Shown here piece after piece: positions 1-5,706 of a DNA stretch of 6,737 nt. Under the pieces are notes generated by a model that saw only the letters and a list, made by a program, of their open reading frames with translations, was not told where the DNA came from and ran no database searches. Position 1 is the first letter of the stretch; each line of letters opens with the position of its first letter. Origin of the DNA: an uncultured Gammaproteobacteria bacterium (GTDB taxonomy: Bacteria > Pseudomonadota > Gammaproteobacteria > UBA9214); assembly GCA_905480305.1 (NCBI GenBank), contig CAJQPV010000272.1:1-6737 (forward strand), read 5' to 3'. A program made the position numbers and the translations under genes.

Positions 1-144
1 GAGTTTGTAGAAACAACCGGGCTGGCTGATGAGCTGGAGCGAATGGGCGTAAATTACGTTCAGGGGTATGCCTTCGCAAAACCCCGGCCATTAATCAACC
101 ACACACAAAACCAGGCACCACGCCTGGTGCTGGTATCTTCCTGA
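1..144 (+). CDS. C-terminal end of an EAL-domain protein (c-di-GMP phosphodiesterase type), 5' partial
   Basis: Frame 1 is open from the first base to a TGA at 142-144, giving 47 residues. The segment GVNYVQGYAFAKPRPL (residues 16-31) matches the closing motif of EAL domains, usually G-V-D-Y-V/A-Q-G-Y/F-x-x-x-x-P. That motif forms the last strand of the barrel, so the catalytic E-A-L, metal-binding residues and any GGDEF, PAS or membrane part lie upstream of the window. EAL proteins hydrolyse cyclic-di-GMP to pGpG, but activity cannot be judged from this tail and the protein could be a degenerate sensor. About 16 residues follow the domain with no recognisable motif. It is separated from argE by 119 bases and is probably not co-transcribed by design. 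Confidence 0.85.
   Translation, partial: EFVETTGLADELERMGVNYVQGYAFAKPRPLINHTQNQAPRLVLVSS
110..128 (+). repeat. Short inverted repeat at the 3' end of the EAL gene
   Basis: The arms ACCAGGC (110-116) and GCCTGGT (122-128) are perfectly complementary around a 5-base loop. The hairpin lies inside the last codons of the EAL gene, 14 bases before its stop. No T-rich run follows, so intrinsic termination is not supported; it may only reflect codon choice. Confidence 0.25.
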
Positions 145-191
145 CCAGCTGACCCGCAGCCACTGCCACAGCCAGCAGGCAGCAACAACAG

Positions 192-218
192 TTGTAATTA
201 CGACGCTACAGCGATAAC
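192..218 (+). promoter_or_regulatory. Weak candidate sigma-70 promoter for argE-argA
   Basis: The gap before argE contains TTGTAA (192-197) and GATAAC (213-218) with a 15-base spacer, shorter than the usual 16-18. A further AT-rich element TTTAAT lies at 223-228. A small dyad ACAAC-A-GTTGT (185-195) overlaps the -35-like element. No convincing ArgR box is visible. The argE-argA pair presumably needs a promoter here, but this placement is a guess. Confidence 0.2.
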
Positions 219-263
219 TTCATTTAATACCCTGCCTCAACCAGGACATACGTCTATCGCATC

Positions 264-1430
264 ATGAACAGCACACCCACGCTATTGCAGATGATCGAAG
301 CACTCGTTTGCACACCGTCTGTCAGCAGCCCGGATGCGTCACTTGATCAAGGCAATCTGGCGGTTATTGAGCAACTGGCAAGCTGGCTTGCTGACGCAGG
401 TTTCAGCATCGAAATCATGCCATTGCCTGGCGACAGCAAAAAAGCCAACCTGATTGCCACACTCGGCAGCGGCACTGGCGGGCTGGTGCTCTCGGGCCAC
501 ACTGACACCGTTCCCTATGATGAAGGCAAATGGCGGTACAACCCGTTTTCCCTGACGCAGGCCAATCAGCGTCTTTACGGACTGGGAACATCCGACATGA
601 AGGCATTCTTCGCCCTGGCGATAGAGGCAAGTCGCGAACTGCGTGCCGGAGATATGCAAGAGCCACTCATCATTCTCGCGACCGCTGATGAAGAGACTTC
701 CATGGCCGGTGCAAAAGCACTGGTTGACCGCCGCATGCCGCAAGCACGCCACGCGATTATCGGTGAGCCTACCGGCCTGAAACCGGTAAACATGCATAAA
801 GGCATGATGATGGAGGCAATACATTTACAGGGCCGCTCGGGACATTCCAGTGACCCGGCACTCGGCAACAGTGCGCTGGAGGCCATGTACAGTGTTATTG
901 GTGCATTACGCGCATGGCGCGACGAACTGCAACAGAAACATCACAACGCCTGCTTTGCGGTGCCCGTGCCAACACTCAACCTCGGACATATACACGGCGG
1001 TGACAACCCCAACCGGATTTGCCCTGAATGTGAACTGCACATAGATTTGCGGCCGCTTCCCGGCATGGACCCACAGCAATTAAGGCAAGAACTACGTCAC
1101 AGGATCCTCACCGTGCTGCATGACAGCGGCATCCAGGCGAGCTTTGTAGCCCTGCTTGACAGCGTTCCGGCGCTGCAAACCCCGGCCGGCGCTGCCATCG
1201 TACAACTGGCGGAAAAACTCACCGGCCACAGCCCCGAAGCCGTCGCCTTCGCTACGGAGGCACCTTATCTCAACCAGCTCGGCATGGAGACCGTGGTACT
1301 CGGACCCGGCGATATTGCTCAGGCTCACCAGCCGGATGAATACCTGGCACTGGAGCGCCTCGCGCCGACCATCGAAATCCTCACGCAGATGATTAATACA
1401 ATTTGTATCAGGCGGGATCCCTTGTTATAA
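264..1430 (+). CDS. argE: Acetylornithine deacetylase (N-acetyl-L-ornithine amidohydrolase)
   Basis: ArgE removes the acetyl group from N2-acetyl-L-ornithine to give ornithine and acetate, the closing step of the linear acetylated arginine pathway, in the cytoplasm. At 388 residues it has the normal length of this M20/ArgE-DapE metallopeptidase family. Visible motifs: SGHTDTVP with H79 and D81, GTSDMKAF with D111 (bridging metal ligand), DEETSMAG with E143 (general base) and E144, GEPT with E168, the dimerisation-domain motif GRSGHSS (190-196), and QAHQPDEY with H355. All expected metal ligands are therefore present. The ATG at 264 fits the family N-terminus; the nearest AGGA (243-246) is rather distant, so initiation may be weak. 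The next gene, argA, starts 22 bases after the stop, consistent with an operon. Paralogues such as DapE or other M20 peptidases are less likely given the adjacent argA and the argE-like motifs. Confidence 0.95.
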   Translation: MNSTPTLLQMIEALVCTPSVSSPDASLDQGNLAVIEQLASWLADAGFSIEIMPLPGDSKKANLIATLGSGTGGLVLSGHTDTVPYDEGKWRYNPFSLTQANQRLYGLGTSDMKAFFALAIEASRELRAGDMQEPLIILATADEETSMAGAKALVDRRMPQARHAIIGEPTGLKPVNMHKGMMMEAIHLQGRSGHSSDPALGNSALEAMYSVIGALRAWRDELQQKHHNACFAVPVPTLNLGHIHGGDNPNRICPECELHIDLRPLPGMDPQQLRQELRHRILTVLHDSGIQASFVALLDSVPALQTPAGAAIVQLAEKLTGHSPEAVAFATEAPYLNQLGMETVVLGPGDIAQAHQPDEYLALERLAPTIEILTQMINTICIRRDPLL

Positions 1431-1443
1431 CAACCGCAAGGGA
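1418..1443 (+). promoter_or_regulatory. Hairpin enclosing the argA ribosome-binding site
   Basis: TCCCTTG (1418-1424, last codons of argE) and CAAGGGA (1437-1443) form a perfect 7-base-pair inverted repeat with a 12-base loop. The right arm contains AAGGGA (1438-1443), the only Shine-Dalgarno-like sequence for argA, 9 bases before its ATG. The argE stop codon (1428-1430) lies in the loop. A ribosome finishing argE would cover the left arm and free the argA site, which suggests translational coupling; this is inference from sequence. A 12-base palindrome TTGTTATAACAA (1422-1433) and GGGATCCC (1414-1421) offer competing pairings. Confidence 0.45.
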
Positions 1444-1452
1444 AACATCATC

Positions 1453-2781
1453 ATGCGTAAAGAAAATACTCATCAACAGTTTATTGAAAGCTTCCGGCAC
1501 TCCGCGCCCTATATCCATGCCCACAGGGATCGCACCTTTGTAATCGCGTTTGGCGGCGAGGCCATCGCCGACAACCAGTTCTCCAGCCTGGTACACGATA
1601 TCGCGCTGCTGCACAGCCTCGGTATCAGGCTGGTACTGGTGCATGGTGCACGCCCGCAAATAGAGAAAAAACTCAAGGCGAATGGTTGTGCCTTCCAGTA
1701 CGAAAACGGACTGCGCATCACTGATGATGCTGCTCTGACTTGCGTCAAGGAAGCAGCCGGCACCGTCCGCGTCGAAATAGAGGCGCTGCTCTCCATGGGA
1801 CTGGCAAACACACCCATGTCAGGGGCACGCATCGGGGTTACCTCAGGAAATTTTGTCATTGCACGGCCGCTGGGTATACGTGACGGCATTGATTACTGTC
1901 ACACCGGCGAGGTTCGTCGCGTGGAAGGCGCCGCTATCAGGCAGCATCTGGCAGACCGGCGTATCGTGCTGTTGTCACCACTTGGATATTCCCCTACCGG
2001 CGAGATTTTTAATCTCAGCGCGGAAGAGATAGCAACGGCCACCGCGAGCGAACTGCACGCCGACAAACTTATCCTGCTGACGGAAGGCGCTGCGCTCAAG
2101 GACAGCAAGCGGCGACTGATTCGCCAGATTGCGTTAAAAGAGGCCATTGCCCTGCTCGCCTCAAGAAGACAGCTGCCCGAGTCCGTCGAACGACAGCTGC
2201 AACATGCCATACAGGCGTGCCAGCATGGCGTACGGCGCGTGCATTTACTGGACCGTCAGCAAAACGGTGCCCTGTTGCTGGAACTGTTCACCCGTGACGG
2301 GCTGGGAACACTGGTTACCGGTGACATTTATGAAGACTTGCGCGAGGCAACCATAGACGATGTCGGCGGCATCCTGGAGCTTATCAGACCGCTGGAGCAG
2401 GAAGGCATTCTGGTAAAGCGTTCGCGCGAGCGGCTGGAAATGGAGATCGACCACTTCCTTGTCATCGAGCGTGACGGCACTGTGATTGCCTGTGCCGCCC
2501 TGCACCCTTGCGACAAACAAGCGCTTGCCGAACTTGCCTGCCTCGCGGTGCATTCCGATTACAGCAATGCCGGTCACGGCGATGCATTGTTGCAGGCGAT
2601 AGAAGCGAAAGCGTCCGCAGCCGGCATTAACAAACTCGTTGCCCTTACTACTCGCACCGCCCACTGGTTCAGGGAGCATGGTTTTGAGTCAGGTGATAAA
2701 TCGGACTTGCCCGCACGGAAAAAAACGCTGTACAACTACCAGCGAAATTCCCGGGTGTTTTACAAACTGCTGGACTGCTGA
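1453..2781 (+). CDS. argA: N-acetylglutamate synthase (amino-acid N-acetyltransferase)
   Basis: ArgA transfers acetyl from acetyl-CoA to glutamate, the first committed and arginine-inhibited step of arginine synthesis. The 442-residue product matches the classical two-domain bacterial enzyme (about 440 residues): an amino-acid-kinase-like domain at about 1-290 (FGGEAI at 33-38; VHGARPQI in the same fold; SGNF and DYCHTGEVRR later) and a GNAT acetyltransferase domain from about 297 to the end (GGILELIRPLEQEGILV, CAALHP, LAVHSDYSNAGHGDALL, TTRTAHWFREHGF, LYNYQRNSRVF). Residues H16, Y20, S55 and R59 line up with E. coli positions H15, Y19, S54 and R58, where changes are known to relieve arginine feedback, so feedback control is probably kept. 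An oddity is the acetyl-CoA pyrophosphate loop, which reads S371-N-A-G-H-G instead of R/Q-x-x-G/S-x-G. The ATG at 1453 is supported by AAGGGA 9 bases upstream. Having both argE and a full ArgA points to the linear rather than the ArgJ-recycling route. Confidence 0.96.
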   Translation: MRKENTHQQFIESFRHSAPYIHAHRDRTFVIAFGGEAIADNQFSSLVHDIALLHSLGIRLVLVHGARPQIEKKLKANGCAFQYENGLRITDDAALTCVKEAAGTVRVEIEALLSMGLANTPMSGARIGVTSGNFVIARPLGIRDGIDYCHTGEVRRVEGAAIRQHLADRRIVLLSPLGYSPTGEIFNLSAEEIATATASELHADKLILLTEGAALKDSKRRLIRQIALKEAIALLASRRQLPESVERQLQHAIQACQHGVRRVHLLDRQQNGALLLELFTRDGLGTLVTGDIYEDLREATIDDVGGILELIRPLEQEGILVKRSRERLEMEIDHFLVIERDGTVIACAALHPCDKQALAELACLAVHSDYSNAGHGDALLQAIEAKASAAGINKLVALTTRTAHWFREHGFESGDKSDLPARKKTLYNYQRNSRVFYKLLDC

Positions 2782-2814
2782 GGCAGCAACAGCCGGCAAC
2801 GGTACGGCTGCTTC
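2780..2814. terminator. Candidate bidirectional hairpin between convergent argA and methyltransferase genes
   Basis: The 31-base gap can fold into an outer stem pairing 2780-2787 with 2807-2814 (eight pairs, one G-U) around an inner stem 2792-2795 / 2800-2803 closed by a GCAA tetraloop. An alternative stem is CAGCCG (2790-2795) with CGGCTG (2805-2810). It overlaps both stop codons, where a shared terminator would sit. There is no T-run on either strand, so a standard intrinsic terminator is uncertain. Confidence 0.3.
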
Positions 2815-3475
2815 ATAGCTTCCTTGCCAGCGTCAGCCCATCCGCGACCGGCAGCAGGCTCATTTGCACACGATCATCCGCGTGAACCAGGTCATTCAGC
2901 GCGCGGATCGCACAGGTTTCCGGATCTTGACGGCTAGTGTCTGCCACGGCGCCGGACCAGAGCGTGTTGTCAATCAGCATCAGCCCGCCAGGGCGTAGCA
3001 ACTGCAAGGTACGTTCGTAGTAATACGGGTAATTTTCCTTGTCGGCATCAATAAAGGCGAAGTCAAAGCTGCCGGCCTGATCTGCCGCCAGCAGGCGATC
3101 AAGCGTCTCCAGCGCCGGCGCCAGTTGCAGGTCTATCCGCTCGGCCACCCCGGCCTCCTCCCAGTAGCGTCGCGCGATCGCAGTCCATTTTTCGCTGACG
3201 TCACAGGCCAGCACAGAGCCGTCGTGAGGCAGCGCCAGCGCCACCCAGAGTGTGCTATAGCCTGTATAAACCCCTACCTCAAGGCATTTACGGGCTCCGA
3301 TCAACTGCGCCAGCAATGCCAAAAACTGCCCTTGTTCAGGGGCTGATAACATCATCGACATGGGCTGTTGCAGTGTCTCCGCACGCAATCGCGCCAGCAC
3401 TTCAGGTTCCCTCAGGGAAACCGATAGTATGTACTCATAGAGGGAATTGTTCAGGGACAGGGTCTTATTGGACAT
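2813..3475 (-). CDS. Class I SAM-dependent O-methyltransferase (caffeoyl-CoA OMT-like, family 3)
   Basis: The product of 220 residues resembles the small cation-dependent O-methyltransferases (Methyltransf_3, catechol/caffeoyl-CoA OMT type). Using the ATG at 3475 as residue 1, motif I is LEVGVYTGYSTL (65-76), the acidic residue for SAM ribose binding is in ACDVS (D92), FIDADKENY (141-149) carries the metal ligand D143, and LMLIDNTLWSGAV (165-177) carries D169 and N170, the other two metal ligands. All catalytic features are intact. The true acceptor is unknown; bacterial members methylate various catechol-like or CoA-linked compounds. A TTG at 3484 in the same frame would add three residues (M-F-D), but the ATG gives the typical family length and a natural MSNKTL start; neither has a clear Shine-Dalgarno site. 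It converges on argA and is divergent from cpdA, so it is probably a single-gene unit. Confidence 0.88.
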   Translation of the reverse strand: MSNKTLSLNNSLYEYILSVSLREPEVLARLRAETLQQPMSMMLSAPEQGQFLALLAQLIGARKCLEVGVYTGYSTLWVALALPHDGSVLACDVSEKWTAIARRYWEEAGVAERIDLQLAPALETLDRLLAADQAGSFDFAFIDADKENYPYYYERTLQLLRPGGLMLIDNTLWSGAVADTSRQDPETCAIRALNDLVHADDRVQMSLLPVADGLTLARKL

Positions 3476-3489
3476 ATCAAACAAACGTC

Positions 3490-3517
3490 ATTATGTGAAT
3501 ATGCAATTTACAGCAAC
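3490..3517 (-). promoter_or_regulatory. Weak candidate promoter for the methyltransferase gene
   Basis: On the minus strand TTGCTG (about 3516-3511) precedes CATAAT (3495-3490) with a 15-base spacer. CATAAT is a good -10 match, but the spacing is short. Transcription would begin near 3483, leaving only about 8 bases before the ATG at 3475 and excluding the TTG at 3484 as a start. It overlaps the candidate cpdA control region, so the two promoters may interfere. Confidence 0.22.
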
Positions 3518-3537
3518 TTTTAGACGGGTACTATAAA
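3494..3537 (+). promoter_or_regulatory. Candidate cpdA promoter with CRP-like half-site
   Basis: TTTACA (3507-3512) resembles a -35 element. Downstream is TACTATAAA, giving either TACTAT (3529-3534, 16-base spacer) or TATAAA (3532-3537, 19-base spacer) as the -10. TGTGA at 3494-3498 is the left half of a CRP/Vfr site; the expected right half (TCACA at 3505-3509) is not conserved. The 16-base frame would be centred at 3501.5, about 40-42 bases before the predicted start of transcription, the position of class II activator sites. The promoter is plausible; the CRP role is speculative. Confidence 0.4.
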
Positions 3538-3620
3538 CACAAGCTGAGCGTATTTTGCCAGTTATGGACGCAGATAATAACCGGCCACGAACTGACGCAC
3601 TGAACGTATGAGCAGCAAAT

Positions 3621-4442
3621 ATGACAACGATCACAAAACATCCAAAATCCGGACGCACCATCAGGGTACTGCAAATCACGGATACTCACCTGTTTGCTGA
3701 CAGCAGTGGCTGCCTGCTGGGCCTGAATACCGAACAGTCACTGCAGGCAGTGATGGAAAAAATCCGGGCTAACCACCTGCCCTCAGACCTTATTCTTGCG
3801 ACCGGTGACCTGGTGCATGAAGGCACGCCTGCCGCCTACCAGCGTATTTTCTCGCATCTTGAGAGTTTCGGCCTGCCGGTATTCTGCCTGCCCGGCAATC
3901 ATGATGAAGCGCTGGCGTTGCAACAGTCTCTGGATGACAGTTTCATCCAGTATGTTGAACACGCGCATCATGGCAACTGGCATTTTATTTTTCTGGATTC
4001 AACGATTGCCGACAGCGAAAAGGCACACCTGACCCGGGAAAGCTTGCGGGTAATGGAAAAACACCTGCAGTCTGCACCTGACACAAACACCCTCGTTTGC
4101 CTGCATCATCAACCGGTGCCGACCGGCAGCAAATGGCTGGACACCATGGCGGTTGACAATGCAGCAGAATTTCTCACCCTGCTTGAAAAGTATCCACAGG
4201 TTCGCGGCGTTCTCTGGGGACATGTGCATCAACAGTTTGATGGCCGCTACAATAACATCCAGTTGATGTCTTCACCTTCCACCTGTGTACAGTTCCTGCC
4301 CAACAGTGAAGAATTTGCAGTGGATGTCTCAACACCGGGATATCGCTGGCTGGAATTGCACCCTGACGGACGTATTGAAACCGGCGTGGAACGACTTGAG
4401 ATGCTGCCTGGCAGCATCGATATAGCCTCCAACGGCTACTAG
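3621..4442 (+). CDS. cpdA: 3',5'-cyclic-AMP phosphodiesterase (class III, calcineurin-like)
   Basis: CpdA hydrolyses cAMP to 5'-AMP in the cytoplasm and so limits signalling through CRP/Vfr. The 273-residue length is close to the E. coli enzyme (275). The metallophosphatase signature is complete: QITDTHLF (18-25, ligands D21 and H23), ATGDLVHEG (60-68, D63), LPGNHDE (90-96, N93 and H94), LHHQP (161-165, H162/H163) and LWGHVHQ (198-204, H201 and H203). The cAMP-specific flavour comes from the N-terminal ITDTHLFAD and the SSPSTCVQF segment near the C-terminus. An in-frame TGA at 3609-3611 limits the start to the ATG at 3621 or later, and this matches the family N-terminus; no strong Shine-Dalgarno site is visible. 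It is divergent from the methyltransferase and convergent with gspF. Other calcineurin-like esterases are possible but less likely. Confidence 0.92.
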   Translation: MTTITKHPKSGRTIRVLQITDTHLFADSSGCLLGLNTEQSLQAVMEKIRANHLPSDLILATGDLVHEGTPAAYQRIFSHLESFGLPVFCLPGNHDEALALQQSLDDSFIQYVEHAHHGNWHFIFLDSTIADSEKAHLTRESLRVMEKHLQSAPDTNTLVCLHHQPVPTGSKWLDTMAVDNAAEFLTLLEKYPQVRGVLWGHVHQQFDGRYNNIQLMSSPSTCVQFLPNSEEFAVDVSTPGYRWLELHPDGRIETGVERLEMLPGSIDIASNGY

Positions 4443-4462
4443 CAAACCATCCCCGCCTTTAC

Positions 4463-4482
4463 CGGCAGCCAGACAGCTGTCG
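4463..4482. terminator. Candidate hairpin between convergent cpdA and gspF
   Basis: CGGCAGC (4463-4469) pairs with GCTGTCG (4476-4482), seven pairs including one G-U, around the loop CAGACA. It lies in the 43-base gap where cpdA and gspF transcription would meet. A 10-base palindrome GACAGCTGTC (4472-4481) overlaps it. No T-run follows on either strand, so its strength as a terminator is doubtful. Confidence 0.3.
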
Positions 4483-4485
4483 TGA

Positions 4486-5703
4486 CTACTGCACCAGCTG
4501 GTTCAGATCAAAAATCGGCAACAGGATCGCCAGCACGATAATCAGCACTACCGCACCCATTACCAGGATAAGCAGCGGCTCAAACAAACCGAGCACGGCA
4601 GCGATCATCGTCTCAATCTCGCGCTCCTGGTTAATCGCAGACCGTTCCAGCATATCCTCGAGCTTGCCACTGGCCTCGCCACTGGCGATCAGGTGAACCG
4701 TCATGGGCGGGAAATAGCCACTCTTTTCCAGCGCGGCAGCAATGCCCGCACCCTCACGCACGCGCGCGGCCGCTTCATCCACCGCTTCACGCATCGGAAG
4801 GTTGGAAATAACCTGGGCAGAAATCCGCATGGCCTCCAGCACATCAACACCACTGGCCGTGAGGATACTGAAGGTGCGCGCAAAACGTCCGGTGTTAACG
4901 CCCTGTTCCAGCCGGCCAATCAGGGGGAGTGACAGTAACATCCGATGGAAGGCGCGGCGATTGTCCTTGATGCGCAGCAGGTAGGACACTGCCACCCCTG
5001 CCAGCACCAGCAACACCAGCATCAATATCCCGTGGTTGCGCAGAAAGTCGCTGATCGCAATCAATGTCACCGTTAGCGGTGGCAACTCCTGATTAATGTT
5101 GTCGAAAACTGCCACGACCTTGGGCACCACGTAGGTCATCAGGCCACCAACCACCAGGATAGCAACCATAGTCAGCAGCGCCGGATAGAACACAGCCAGC
5201 TGCACCTTTTGCCGCATCTGTTGACGATTCTCGGTGTAATCAGCCAGACGTTCCAGCACCCGTTCAAGGTGCCCTGCCTCTTCACCGGCCTCGACGGTGG
5301 TGCGGTAAAGCTCCGGAAAGATATTTTTAAAATCACCGAGGCCGGCCGCGAGGGTATGTCCTTCCATGACGCGCGAACGCACTGCCAGTAACATGCTTTG
5401 CAGGCGCGGTCGGTCAGTTTGCTGGGCAACGGCACGCAGGCATTCTTCCAGCGGCAGCGCCGCCCGTACCAGCGTTGCCAGTTGTCGTGTAATCAGCGCG
5501 AGATCTGTGGCGCTGACACCCCGCTGAAACAGGGCCGGACGAGCACGACTGCGTGACTCGCGCTGCGCAACCTCCTGCACATCCAGCGGCACCAGCCCCT
5601 GTTCACGCAGTTGCTGACGAACCTGGCGCGGCGCATCACCTTCAACAACACCTTTCTTTTCGCGTCCGGTCTTGTCCAGCGCCGTGTATTCAAAGGCACC
5701 CAT
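4486..5703 (-). CDS. gspF: Type II secretion system inner-membrane platform protein GspF
   Basis: GspF is the polytopic inner-membrane core of the type II secretion assembly platform and works with the ATPase GspE to drive pseudopilus growth. The 405-residue length is standard. The N-terminus MGAFEYTALDKTGREKKGVV is typical of GspF/XcpS. Two T2SSF repeats are visible: about 68-190 (ITRQLATLVRAALPLEE; FPELYRTTVEAGEEAGHL) and about 271-395 (FARTFSILTASGVDVLEAM; FPPMTVHLIASGEASGKL), each carrying the conserved G-E-x-x-G element. Hydrophobic membrane segments fall at about 171-193, 225-243 and 369-396. The hallmark after the first segment is YVVPKVVAVFDNINQELPPLT (191-211). The start ATG at 5703 follows the upstream gspE frame by only a few bases; the Shine-Dalgarno is weak (a GGA about 10 bases upstream), which hints at translational coupling to gspE. 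PilC and other family members are less likely given the N-terminus and the neighbouring GspE. Confidence 0.94.
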   Translation of the reverse strand: MGAFEYTALDKTGREKKGVVEGDAPRQVRQQLREQGLVPLDVQEVAQRESRSRARPALFQRGVSATDLALITRQLATLVRAALPLEECLRAVAQQTDRPRLQSMLLAVRSRVMEGHTLAAGLGDFKNIFPELYRTTVEAGEEAGHLERVLERLADYTENRQQMRQKVQLAVFYPALLTMVAILVVGGLMTYVVPKVVAVFDNINQELPPLTVTLIAISDFLRNHGILMLVLLVLAGVAVSYLLRIKDNRRAFHRMLLSLPLIGRLEQGVNTGRFARTFSILTASGVDVLEAMRISAQVISNLPMREAVDEAAARVREGAGIAAALEKSGYFPPMTVHLIASGEASGKLEDMLERSAINQEREIETMIAAVLGLFEPLLILVMGAVVLIIVLAILLPIFDLNQLVQ

Positions 5704-5706
5704 TAT

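Noticed and set aside
145..263. Possible tRNA, small RNA or riboswitch in the gap before argE
   Set aside because: Only a 5-bp dyad and low-complexity CAGC/CAAC repeats are visible; no cloverleaf or known riboswitch core.
339..824. Long minus-strand open frame of 161 codons inside argE
   Set aside because: It is the antisense of a clearly functional argE, has no recognisable motif, and cysteine/histidine-rich content typical of shadow frames.
1391..1410. Palindrome ATACAATTTGTAT with flanking TGAT/ATCA near the end of argE, considered as an ArgR box
   Set aside because: It does not fit the ARG-box pattern (TGAAT / ATTCA halves) and lies inside the argE coding sequence; the loop is too small for an RNA hairpin.
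2245..2679. Minus-strand open frame of 144 codons inside argA
   Set aside because: Antisense shadow of the conserved GNAT domain; no motif, no ribosome-binding site.
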